From Lachnospiraceae bacterium (lineage in GTDB: Bacteria; Bacillota; Clostridia; Lachnospirales; Lachnospiraceae), in the NCBI GenBank assembly GCA_016282915.1, contig JAEELW010000036.1, positions 47,890 to 111,889 of the forward strand: DNA of 64,000 nt, given 5' to 3'. The notes below the pieces were generated by a model. The model was not told where the DNA came from. It ran no database searches and saw only the letters and a program-made list of their open reading frames with translations. Made by a program: the position numbers and the translations under genes. This document shows, piece by piece, positions 8,960-17,717 of the stretch (the first letter of the stretch is position 1; every line of letters starts with the position of its first letter).

Positions 8960-9008
8960 GATATTGATCATTATTCAGGGACCGACTGGTCGTTGAACGT
9001 AGCTTTCA

Positions 9009-9037
9009 TTGACAATATCGACGTTTTGCATTAAAAT
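9009..9037 (+). promoter_or_regulatory. SigA-type promoter of the chemoreceptor gene
   Basis: TTGACA, 17 nt, TAAAAT, giving a leader of about 60 nt. Confidence 0.75.
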
Positions 9038-9056
9038 TATATCACTATCTTTGTCA

Positions 9057-9086
9057 GCGGGGTAAGAGGTACTCCGCAATTTTTTT
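9057..9086 (+). terminator. terminator-like hairpin in the chemoreceptor leader
   Basis: Stem GCGGGGTA / TACTCCGC (one G-U pair), 5-nt loop, then AATTTTTTT. It lies after the promoter and just before the AAGGAGG ribosome binding site of the chemoreceptor gene, so it could either end transcripts from the upstream gene or act as an attenuator. Confidence 0.7.
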
Positions 9087-9102
9087 CAAGGAGGAAAAGG
9101 AT

Positions 9103-10863
9103 ATGGGTTTTTTAAAAAACATCAGTGTACGAGTAAAACTATTGATCGTTTCAATCCCGCTGGCAGTTGCACTGATCTTTTCCGTGATCTTCATGGCGGT
9201 AGAGATCAGCGGCACCATGAAAGATGTGACAAACGTCTATTATGACATCCTCTATACGGTGAACAGCAAGCTGTTGAACGGTGACCGTGACTTTTACCAG
9301 TCCATGAAGGCGGCTATGCAGTATTATGATTTCATCAACGGGTTTACGGGAGCTCCCCCGGAATTTGCCCAGACACAGCTCCCCGGGGCAATGGAGGACT
9401 ACGAGTCCAACAAGAAACAGGTTTATGACAATGTTTCCAGTGCGGCGGAAGTGGCCAAAAAGAGTGAGAGCCTTTATACCGGGGTGAAATCCGCCAACGG
9501 CTATACCTATTCCTCGGCGGTGAGTGAGTTCAACGATAACATGAAGGCCTGGGAAGCGTCCTTCAACGTGAAGGATAATACCGGTGACTGGGAAGCTTTC
9601 CATAACACCTTCAGCACATCCCGCGACATGATCAATGAGATGCAGGAGATCACCGAGACCTGGGCAACGCAGGAATATGCGGCACTGACGAAGGAGATCC
9701 AGACCAAGGTGCTCATCATCGCGATCCTCTTTGCGATCCTGATCCTGGTACTGGGCGTGATCATTGTGGCCGTGATCCGTGGTATCCGCCGCGGTATTGA
9801 AGGCGTGACAGCCGATCTGGATGAACTTGCCAAAGGAAACCTTACCATCGAGCTGCCTGACGAAAGGACCCTGGGCACCGACGAGATCGGACGTATCCAG
9901 AAGAGCTCCATCACCCTTTCAAAGAAGCTGCGTGAGGTGATGACACAGAGCCATAGGATGGCTGAGGAACTGACCGCCGCAGGAACGGATCTGGCGGATT
10001 CCGCATCCCAGGCATCCCAGGCCAGCGACCAGGTGACGGATGCCGTGACCGAGATCAGCAAGGGCGCCGTAGCCCAGGCCGAGAGCGTGGAGAACGCAGT
10101 GGGCAATACCGACGAAATCGGAAAGAATATTGAAGCGATCACCGGAAATGTGAACGAGATGGACAGCTATTCCGAAGAGATGAAGGACGCCTGCGACAAG
10201 GCTATGGCATCACTGGAGAAGCTGATCCGCCAGAGCGATGATGTGAAGGCTTCCGTGCGTGAGATCGGCGACACCATCAATTCCACGAACGAATCCGCAA
10301 AGACCATCAGCGCCTTTACCCAGGCGATCACCGATATCGCAACGCAGACCAACCTGCTTTCGCTGAATGCCTCCATTGAGGCGGCGCGTGCAGGCGATGC
10401 CGGCCGCGGCTTCGCTGTGGTGGCAGACGAGATCCGTCAGCTGGCCGATCAGTCCAGCGAGAGTGCGGACAAGATCAAGAGCATCGTGGAGCGCCTGCTT
10501 GCGGATTCCGCATCCAGCGTGAGCGTGCTGGAGAAGCTGAACGAAAGCTTCGGTGTGCAGGGAGAACAGCTGGATTCCACCAAGGCAAACATGGTGAGCA
10601 TGAGCGGTAACGTGACCAGCGTGAAGGATACTTCCACAAGCATCAGTAAACAGGTCAGTGCACTGAATGAAGCAAAGAACAGCCTGATGGAGATCATCAG
10701 CGACCTCTCCGCCATCAGCGAAGAGAATGCGGCATCCACGGAAGAGACCAACGCTTCCATGGAGGAGCTGAATGCGACCTTTACGATCATCAGCGAGTCT
10801 GCTGTGAAACTGCAGGGACTTTCCACGGATCTTACCAGGACGATCAGCTACTTTAAGGTATAA
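9103..10863 (+). CDS. methyl-accepting chemotaxis protein
   Basis: 586 residues. Two membrane helices (about 12-33 and 205-228) enclose an extracellular helical sensor of about 170 residues; a HAMP segment (about 229-285) follows, then the long cytoplasmic coiled coil. The signalling tip contains the highly conserved stretch [20 protein letters not shown] and [12 protein letters not shown], which binds CheA and Che[19 protein letters not shown] is a likely methylation region. No C-terminal pentapeptide tether for CheR is seen. The ligand is unknown. It has its own promoter and therefore forms a separate unit inside the gat region; no che or flagellar genes are in the window. Confidence 0.93.
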   Translation: MGFLKNISVRVKLLIVSIPLAVALIFSVIFMAVEISGTMKDVTNVYYDILYTVNSKLLNGDRDFYQSMKAAMQYYDFINGFTGAPPEFAQTQLPGAMEDYESNKKQVYDNVSSAAEVAKKSESLYTGVKSANGYTYSSAVSEFNDNMKAWEASFNVKDNTGDWEAFHNTFSTSRDMINEMQEITETWATQEYAALTKEIQTKVLIIAILFAILILVLGVIIVAVIRGIRRGIEGVTADLDELAKGNLTIELPDERTLGTDEIGRIQKSSITLSKKLREVMTQSHRMAEELTAAGTDLADSASQASQASDQVTDAVTEISKGAVAQAESVENAVGNTDEIGKNIEAITGNVNEMDSYSEEMKDACDKAMASLEKLIRQSDDVKASVREIGDTINSTNESAKTISAFTQAITDIATQTNLLSLNASIEAARAGDAGRGFAVVADEIRQLADQSSESADKIKSIVERLLADSASSVSVLEKLNESFGVQGEQLDSTKANMVSMSGNVTSVKDTSTSISKQVSALNEAKNSLMEIISDLSAISEENAASTEETNASMEELNATFTIISESAVKLQGLSTDLTRTISYFKV

Positions 10864-10869
10864 AATGAT

Positions 10870-10965
10870 CCGGTGATACGCAGGCAGGTACACGATGCCT
10901 GGAGCACCGGAGTTTCAGAGCTGCCGCCCGGCAGGAAGCAGATCCGGCATGGCGGCAGCTTTGTT
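10870..10965 (+). terminator. nested hairpins after the chemoreceptor gene
   Basis: A long imperfect hairpin (CCGGTG...CACCGG enclosing CAGGCA...TGCCTG, 10870-10910) is followed by a second (AGCTGCCGCC / GGCGGCAGCT, 10919-10960) and a weak TTTGTT tract. Likely terminator, though the U-run is poor. Confidence 0.5.
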
Positions 10966-11042
10966 GCGGTCAGCAGGCAGACGCTGACCGGATGATCACG
11001 GGGAGAAAGCTTTATCCCCGCTGTTATACGGGAGAGAGAGAT

Positions 11043-12485
11043 ATGGAACTGAAAGAACTTACGGCGGTGGAACTGGGAGAAAAGATCGCCGCAAAGGAAG
11101 TAAAGGTGCGGGAAGCACTGGATTCGGTCTTTGCGGAGATCGATGCGAAAGAGAGTGAGATCCACAGCTACATCACACTGGACAGGGAACGTGCCTACGA
11201 AAGGGCGGACAGGCTGCAGCAGCTGATCGACAGCGGTGAATGCAAAAGCCCTCTGGCCGGGGTTCCGGTGGCCATCAAGGACAACATGTGTACAAAGGGC
11301 CTGCTGACGAGCTGCGCGTCAAAGATCCTGGGTAATTTTGTCCCCACCTATACCGCGACGGCTGTGGAAAGGCTGGAAGCCGCGGGGGCCGTGATCGTCG
11401 GAAAGACCAATATGGACGAATTTGCCATGGGTTCCACCACCGAAACGTCCTATTACGGCGTGACCAGGAATCCGCGCGATACCGGGCGTGTGCCGGGGGG
11501 CAGCAGCGGTGGTTCCGCAGCGGCCGTGGCGGCAAACGAATGCTTTTATGCGCTGGGCAGCGATACCGGCGGATCCATACGCCAGCCTGCGGGTTATTGC
11601 GGCGTTGTGGGGATCAAGCCTACTTACGGAACGGTTTCGCGATACGGTCTGATCGCTTACGGTTCCTCGCTGGACCAGATCGGGCCGCTGGCAAAGGATG
11701 TGCGGGATGCGGCCGCGGTGCTGGAAGCGATCAGTGCTTATGACGAAAAGGATTCCACTTCGCTGGATCGTAAGGATACTTCGTTTACCGCGGCATTGAA
11801 AGAGGATGTAAAGGGACTGCGCATCGGGATACCGGCGGATTATTTCGGAGAAGGTCTGGATCCGGAGGTTGCGTCGGCCGTAAAGGCTGCTGCAAAGGCG
11901 CTTCAGGATGCGGGAGCCGTGGTGGAGGAATTCCCTCTTGCCCATGTGAAATATGCGATCCCTGCTTACTATACGATCGCAGATGCCGAGGCAAGTTCCA
12001 ATCTGGAGCGCTTTGACGGTATCAAGTACGGTTATCGTACGGAAGACTATACGGATCTGCATGATATGTATAAAAAGACCCGCTCCGAGGGCTTTGGTAC
12101 CGAGGTGAAGCGGCGCATCATGCTGGGAAGTTTCGTGCTTTCTTCGGGTTATTATGATGCCTACTATCTGAAAGCACTGAAGGTAAAGGCGCTGATACGG
12201 AAGGCTTTTGATGAGGCCTTTGCGAAATATGACCTGATCATCGGACCGGTGGCACCCACGACGGCACCGAAGCTGGGCGAGAGCCTTTCCGATCCCATGA
12301 AGATGTATCTGGGTGATATCTATACCATTTCGGCCAACCTGGCGGGGATCCCGGGGCTGTCGATCCCCTGCGGAAAGGATGAGAACGGCCTGCCGATAGG
12401 GATGCAGATCTTTGGCGACTGCTTTAAGGAGGATCTGATCTTCCGGGCGGCGTATACCTACGAAAAGATCCGGGGAAAATTTTAA
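11043..12485 (+). CDS. gatA: Asp-tRNA(Asn)/Glu-tRNA(Gln) amidotransferase subunit A
   Basis: 480 residues. Amidase subunit that releases ammonia from glutamine. The Ser-cisSer-Lys triad of amidase-signature enzymes is seen: Lys in VAIKDNMCTKG, the Gly/Ser loop GGSSGGSAAAVAA and the nucleophile segment GSDTGGSIRQPA. The start MELKELT follows GGGAGAGAGA; an open frame reaches 51 nt further upstream but without a ribosome binding site. Separated from gatC by two genes and from gatB by one. Confidence 0.95.
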   Translation: MELKELTAVELGEKIAAKEVKVREALDSVFAEIDAKESEIHSYITLDRERAYERADRLQQLIDSGECKSPLAGVPVAIKDNMCTKGLLTSCASKILGNFVPTYTATAVERLEAAGAVIVGKTNMDEFAMGSTTETSYYGVTRNPRDTGRVPGGSSGGSAAAVAANECFYALGSDTGGSIRQPAGYCGVVGIKPTYGTVSRYGLIAYGSSLDQIGPLAKDVRDAAAVLEAISAYDEKDSTSLDRKDTSFTAALKEDVKGLRIGIPADYFGEGLDPEVASAVKAAAKALQDAGAVVEEFPLAHVKYAIPAYYTIADAEASSNLERFDGIKYGYRTEDYTDLHDMYKKTRSEGFGTEVKRRIMLGSFVLSSGYYDAYYLKALKVKALIRKAFDEAFAKYDLIIGPVAPTTAPKLGESLSDPMKMYLGDIYTISANLAGIPGLSIPCGKDENGLPIGMQIFGDCFKEDLIFRAAYTYEKIRGKF

Positions 12486-12548
12486 TCTGGACGCTGCGGC
12501 GATCTGCTGCGGGCGGAAAGAGATATCAAAAGACAGGAGGAAAAAGGA

Positions 12549-12806
12549 ATGAAGAAGATCAAAGCTTATTTTGCGGATTTCGAGACGCCGGTGACGACTA
12601 CCAGACGCGCGGTATTTTTCGAGATACTTGCAGCACTTCTGGGCGGTATCATCCTGGGGATACTCATCGCGCCTCCGAAGAAGGTGAGATTGGGATGCAA
12701 CAACGGCAACACGGTCATAAAAGGTGATAAGAAGGGTGAAGATCAGGACGGCTGTGAGTGCTGCTGCGAATGTGACTGCGACAGCAAAAAGGAAGAAGAG
12801 AAATAA
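12549..12806 (+). CDS. small membrane protein with Cys-rich tail
   Basis: 85 residues, not recognised. One hydrophobic helix (about 23-42), then a polar stretch and a dense cysteine cluster DGCECCCECDCD near the C-terminus, flanked by Lys/Glu. The cluster could bind metal or an iron-sulfur centre; this is inference. A perfect AGGAGG precedes the start, so translation is well supported. Placed between gatA and gatB with 63 and 15 nt gaps. Confidence 0.7.
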   Translation: MKKIKAYFADFETPVTTTRRAVFFEILAALLGGIILGILIAPPKKVRLGCNNGNTVIKGDKKGEDQDGCECCCECDCDSKKEEEK

Positions 12807-12821
12807 AAGGGAGAAAGACGG

Positions 12822-14258
12822 ATGTCCAGAGAGTACGAAACGGTCATAGGCCTGGAAGTTCATGTGGAACTTGCAACAAAGACCAAGATCTTCTGCGGCT
12901 GTTCCACGCAGTTCGGCGGTGAAGTGAATACCCACACCTGTCCGGTGTGTACCGGTATGCCGGGGTCCCTGCCCGTTCTGAACAAACAGGTGGTGGAATA
13001 TGCCATTGCCGTGGGACTGGCAACAAACTGTGAGATCACGAGATACGGGAAGTTTGACCGTAAGAATTATTTTTACCCCGACAATCCGCAGAATTATCAG
13101 ATCTCCCAGCTTTACCTGCCGATCTGCAGGAACGGAAAGGTAGAGATCGAGACCGAAAAGGGCGGAAAGAAATATGTGGGGATCCATGAGATCCACATGG
13201 AAGAGGATGCGGGAAAGCTGATCCATGATGAATGGGGCGATGTTTCGCTGGTGGATTATAACCGTTCCGGCGTCCCGCTGATCGAGATCGTTTCGGAGCC
13301 GGATATGCGCAGCGCCGAAGAGGTCATCGCTTATCTGGAAAAGCTCCGTATGTTCATCCGTTATCTCGGGGCTTCGGACTGCAAGCTGCAGGAAGGGAGT
13401 ATGCGTGCGGATGTGAATCTCTCCGTGCGGCCCGTGGGCGAGGAGAAATTCGGTACCCGTACCGAGATGAAGAACCTGAATTCCTTTACCTCGATCACTC
13501 ATGCGATCGAAAATGAGAGAGAGCGTCAGATCGATATCCTCGAAAGCGGCGGCAGCGTGATCCAGGAGACGCGGCGTTTTGACGATAACAAAGGGGAATC
13601 CTATGCGATGCGCAGTAAGGAGGATGCCCAGGATTACCGTTATTTCCCCGATCCGGATCTGATCCCCGTACAGATCTCCGAAGAGTGGATCGAAGAGATC
13701 CGGAGCCGTCAGCCCGAATTCCGTCCCGAAAAGATGGCGCGTTACGCAAAGGAATACGGGATCCCGGAATACGATATCGGCATCATTACCGACAGCCGGC
13801 ATATGGCCGATCTTTTCGAAGAGGCCAGCCGCCTGTGCGGGCAGCCGAAAAAGGTTTCCAACTGGCTCATGGTGGAGACCCTGCGTCTTTTGAAGGAAAA
13901 GAATATGGATGCCGAGGATATCCGTATCTCCCCGCAGCATCTGGCTTCTCTGGTGGAGCTGACCGAGAAAAAGGTGATCAATTCCAGCGTGGCCAAGGAA
14001 GTCTTCGAGCAGATGTTTGAGGACGATACCGACCCCGTACGTTATGTAGAAGAAAAAGGACTGAAACAGGAAACGGACAGCGGAGCGATCCGCGCGATCT
14101 GCGAGCAGGTGATCGCGGATAATCCCCAGTCCGTTGCGGATTATAAAGCAGGTAAAGAAAAGGCCATCGGCTTCCTGGTAGGACAGACCATGAAAGCCGC
14201 AAAGGGAAAAGCAGATCCGGGAACCGTAAACAGCCTCCTGAAAGAACTGCTGGGATAA
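12822..14258 (+). CDS. gatB: Asp-tRNA(Asn)/Glu-tRNA(Gln) amidotransferase subunit B
   Basis: 478 residues, full length. Binds and phosphorylates the mischarged tRNA end before transamidation. Recognised from YETVIGLEVHVEL at the N-terminus, the zinc-site region FCGCSTQFGG...THTCPVCTGMPGSLPVLN, the signature block DYNRSGVPLIEIVSEPDMRS, and the C-terminal YqeY-like tRNA-binding domain (from about residue 330). Confidence 0.96.
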   Translation: MSREYETVIGLEVHVELATKTKIFCGCSTQFGGEVNTHTCPVCTGMPGSLPVLNKQVVEYAIAVGLATNCEITRYGKFDRKNYFYPDNPQNYQISQLYLPICRNGKVEIETEKGGKKYVGIHEIHMEEDAGKLIHDEWGDVSLVDYNRSGVPLIEIVSEPDMRSAEEVIAYLEKLRMFIRYLGASDCKLQEGSMRADVNLSVRPVGEEKFGTRTEMKNLNSFTSITHAIENERERQIDILESGGSVIQETRRFDDNKGESYAMRSKEDAQDYRYFPDPDLIPVQISEEWIEEIRSRQPEFRPEKMARYAKEYGIPEYDIGIITDSRHMADLFEEASRLCGQPKKVSNWLMVETLRLLKEKNMDAEDIRISPQHLASLVELTEKKVINSSVAKEVFEQMFEDDTDPVRYVEEKGLKQETDSGAIRAICEQVIADNPQSVADYKAGKEKAIGFLVGQTMKAAKGKADPGTVNSLLKELLG

Positions 14259-14321
14259 GGCTTTTCATAAAGCACACCCACAGCCGCGCAAAGGAGTGCG
14301 CAGCATAATGAAGGAGATCGT

Positions 14322-17300
14322 ATGTCCCTGCGATTTGTGATCGGCGCCGCCGGCGCCGGAAAAAGCCGTGTGCTGCAGGATGAGATCATCGAACGCTCGC
14401 AGAAGGATAGCCGGCGGCAGTTTGTCGTAGTGGTACCCGAGCAGTTCACGATGCAGACACAGAAGGAAATAGTGGAGCGCCACCCGAGGCACGGCATCAT
14501 GAACATTGATGTACAGAGCTTCGGAAGGCTCTGCTTTCGTATCGCGGACGAGGTGGGGGCGAAGGAGCAGAGCGTCCTGGACGATACCGGGAAAAATCTG
14601 ATCCTGCGCCGTCTGGCCGGAAGCATGGAGGAAAAGCTGACAGCCATCGGCTCGGGCATCTGCCGCCGCGGTTCGATCCAGGAGATCAAGTCGGCGATCT
14701 CGGAATTCATGCAATACGGCATCGGACCGGAAGAGCTGGGCCGGCTGGCGGAATTTGCATCCGAAAAAAAGCTTCTTTCACAGAAACTGAAGGATCTGGG
14801 ACAGATCTATGAGGCGTTTCTCCGCTATCTCGGAGAGCGTTTTATCACCAAGGAAGAAAAACTGGATATACTGGCGCAGAATATACGGAAGTCCCGTCTG
14901 CTGCGCGGAAGCATCGTGGCCTTTGACGGGTTTACGGGGTTCACACCTGTGCAGAACAATGTGATAAGAGAGTTGCTGTGCTGCTGCGAGGAAGTGATCG
15001 TCACGCTGATCCTGCCCGGGGAAGAACTGGAGAGCTATCGGGAAAATGCGGACGAACACCGTCTTTTTTCACTGAGCATGCGGACCATGCGCAGCCTGGA
15101 GCAGCTGGCGGAGGAAGCGGGGATCGGGCGGGGCGAAGATATCATCCTGAGCGGAGAGCCGCGGCGTTTTTCGACAAGCGCCCCTCTGGCCTTTCTGGAG
15201 AGGCATCTTTTCCGCGGGGATGATGCGGTCTTTACCGAAGATCCGGGAAAAGCGCTTACGGCCTTTGCGGCGAGGGATCCCGAGGAGGAGATGCGGGAGA
15301 TCTTCCGCCGCATACGGCGGCTGACGCTTACGGAAGCTTTTTCCTACCGGGATATCGCCGTGATCACCGGGGATCCGGAACGCTACGCCCCGTACGCGGA
15401 GGAGGCGGCAGCGGCCTGCGGCATCCCCTGTTTTATCGACCTGAACCGTAAGCTGGAGCACAATCCGTTTACGGAATTCCTCCGGAGCGCCCTCGAGTGC
15501 GTGGAGAGGGATTTTGCCTATGAAAACGTGATGCATTTTCTTCGCTGCGGTATGAGCGGCCTCCCGGAGGAAGAGATCGATGCTCTGGAGAATTATCTCC
15601 TTGCCACCGGCGTGCGGGGTTATTCCGCCTGGAAGGAAAATTTTGTGCGCCGCCCCCGTTATATGCGCGACAGTGAAGCGGATATGGAGATCATCAACCG
15701 GGTGCGGGCGCGGGTGCTTACGCTGCTTTCGCCGCTGCTTGCGGCCGGACGGAAGGCAAAGGCGGAGGAATTTGCCGCAGCACAGTATGAGTTCATTGTT
15801 TCCGCAGGGCTCTATGAGCAGCTGGAGGCCTATGTCCGGAAGTTTGAAGAAGAAGGGGAGCAGGAGCGCGTAAAGGAATACAGCCAGGTTTACGAGCAGC
15901 TCTGCCGGCTGCTGGAACAGATCGCGGAGCTGCTGGCCGGTGAGAAGCTGGAGCTGAGGGAGTATACCGAGATCTTTCTGGCCGGCGTAGACGAGATCAA
16001 GCTGGGGGTCCTGCCCCAGGATGTGGACCGTGTCGTGCTGGGGGATGTGGAACGTACCCGTTTAATGCCGGTACGGGTGCTCTTCTTTGCGGGACTGAAC
16101 GACGGGATCATCCCGGCAGCCCTAAAGCGGGGAGGCATGATCTCGGATATCGACAGGGAGTTCCTGGAGGGGAGCGGTTTTGCGCTGTCTCCCACGCCCA
16201 GGCAGCAGATGTTCATTCAGCGCCTGTATCTCTATCATATGCTGGGCAGGCCTTCCGAGAGACTGGTACTGTCTTTTTCACGTACCGATGAAAAGGGTGA
16301 GGCGATACGTGAATCCTATATCGTCGGAAGGCTGAAAAAGCTGTTTAAAGAGCTGCGTTTTGTGCCGCTGGACCGCTGTGAGGACGAGACACCGGAGGCC
16401 GGTGAGATCGCGCAGCTCCTTTCCGCCTATGCAAGAGGCATACTGCCGGAAGAGGAACGGCTCTGGTTCGGAAGCTGTTTTACGGTCTTTCGAGAAAAGG
16501 AGGAAGAAAAGGCAGAAAGGCTTGCGGATGCGGCCTTTTACCGCTATCTGCCTCCCAGGCTGTCTGCCCGTGCGGTAGCGGCGGCCTACGGCAGGGAGCT
16601 GCGCGGCAGCGTAAGCCGCATGGAAAGCTTTGCTTCCTGCGCCTACGCGCACTATCTGAGTTACGGCCTGCGCCTTATGGAACGGGAGAGCTCGGAGCTG
16701 CTGCCGCCCGATCTCGGAACGATCTATCATGATGTACTGGAGCATTTCGGAAGGGAAATGAAGGAGGAAGGGCGGCAGTGGGCCGAAGCGGACGAGGCCC
16801 TGGTGGAGGAACGTCTGCCGCGGCTTCTGGAAGAAGCAGTGGCGGAATACGGAAGCCTGCGGCTTCATCAGAATGCACGCAGCGCCTACCGCCTGAAGCA
16901 GATGCGGCGCATTTTGAAGCGGAGCATCCTCACCGTGGGGACACAGTTAAAGCGCGGGGATTTCGTTCCCTATGCTTATGAGAAGCCCTTCTTACGGGAA
17001 CTTAGTGAGGAACTTCCGGAGGGAGCGCCCAAGATGCTGCTGAGCGGAAAGATCGACCGCGTGGATCTGCTTACGGACGCCGACAGGGTCTACGTCAAGC
17101 TCACGGATTACAAATCCGGAAGAAAGAAGTTTGATATCCGCGAACTGTATGACGGACGCCAGCTGCAGCTGCCGGTCTATCTTTCGGAGGTGCTCGCCGC
17201 GCTCAGAAAGAACGACCCCGGAAAGCGTTTTATCCCCGCAGCCGTATTCTATTATATCCTGCGTGACCCCATCGTCAAAGGCGAGGATATCGGGGAAGAC

Positions 17301-17717
17301 GGTGTGGAAGCAGTACTTCGCAGGGAACTGCGGCTTACCGGACTGATCAGCGGGGATGAGAAGATCGTACGCGGACTGGACCGGGATGATGCGGGAGATG
17401 TGATCCGTGTGAGCAGGAAGAAGGACGGAAGCTTTACCGCGGCCTCGGAGGTGATCGAGCCCGAAGCACTTGAGGCGGTGATGCGTTTTGCGGAAAAGAA
17501 GCTCGGGAGTCTCGGAAGGCGTATCGCGTCCGGCGAGATCGGCGCCGGACCTCTGGATGCGGACAGCTGTAAGTGGTGCCCGCACAGCGGGGAATGTCCT
17601 TTCGATCCGCGCACGCCCGGCTGTGCCTACAGGGGCGGTGCGGGATCGGCGGAAGCGGCATGGAACGGGATCATGAATGGGGAAGAACGGGATGGCAGGG
17701 ATCAGTTACACGGATGA
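14322..17717 (+). CDS. addB: ATP-dependent helicase/nuclease subunit B
   Basis: 1131 residues. Partner of AddA in double-strand break processing before RecA loading. N-terminal Walker A-like GAAGAGKSRV; C-terminal RecB-type nuclease with DRVDLL and LTDYKSGRK. The four cysteines that hold the AddB iron-sulfur cluster are visible: one in SFASCAYAHYLSYG (about 770) and three in SCKWCPHSGECPFD near the C-terminus. AAGGAG precedes the start. The 3' end overlaps addA. Confidence 0.94.
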   Translation: MSLRFVIGAAGAGKSRVLQDEIIERSQKDSRRQFVVVVPEQFTMQTQKEIVERHPRHGIMNIDVQSFGRLCFRIADEVGAKEQSVLDDTGKNLILRRLAGSMEEKLTAIGSGICRRGSIQEIKSAISEFMQYGIGPEELGRLAEFASEKKLLSQKLKDLGQIYEAFLRYLGERFITKEEKLDILAQNIRKSRLLRGSIVAFDGFTGFTPVQNNVIRELLCCCEEVIVTLILPGEELESYRENADEHRLFSLSMRTMRSLEQLAEEAGIGRGEDIILSGEPRRFSTSAPLAFLERHLFRGDDAVFTEDPGKALTAFAARDPEEEMREIFRRIRRLTLTEAFSYRDIAVITGDPERYAPYAEEAAAACGIPCFIDLNRKLEHNPFTEFLRSALECVERDFAYENVMHFLRCGMSGLPEEEIDALENYLLATGVRGYSAWKENFVRRPRYMRDSEADMEIINRVRARVLTLLSPLLAAGRKAKAEEFAAAQYEFIVSAGLYEQLEAYVRKFEEEGEQERVKEYSQVYEQLCRLLEQIAELLAGEKLELREYTEIFLAGVDEIKLGVLPQDVDRVVLGDVERTRLMPVRVLFFAGLNDGIIPAALKRGGMISDIDREFLEGSGFALSPTPRQQMFIQRLYLYHMLGRPSERLVLSFSRTDEKGEAIRESYIVGRLKKLFKELRFVPLDRCEDETPEAGEIAQLLSAYARGILPEEERLWFGSCFTVFREKEEEKAERLADAAFYRYLPPRLSARAVAAAYGRELRGSVSRMESFASCAYAHYLSYGLRLMERESSELLPPDLGTIYHDVLEHFGREMKEEGRQWAEADEALVEERLPRLLEEAVAEYGSLRLHQNARSAYRLKQMRRILKRSILTVGTQLKRGDFVPYAYEKPFLRELSEELPEGAPKMLLSGKIDRVDLLTDADRVYVKLTDYKSGRKKFDIRELYDGRQLQLPVYLSEVLAALRKNDPGKRFIPAAVFYYILRDPIVKGEDIGEDGVEAVLRRELRLTGLISGDEKIVRGLDRDDAGDVIRVSRKKDGSFTAASEVIEPEALEAVMRFAEKKLGSLGRRIASGEIGAGPLDADSCKWCPHSGECPFDPRTPGCAYRGGAGSAEAAWNGIMNGEERDGRDQLHG

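Noticed and set aside
11319..13940. Very long open frame (873 codons) on the minus strand, antisense to gatA and gatB
   Set aside because: It lies wholly opposite well-conserved genes, has no ribosome binding site and its translation has no domain pattern. Such frames arise from the codon bias of G+C-rich genes.
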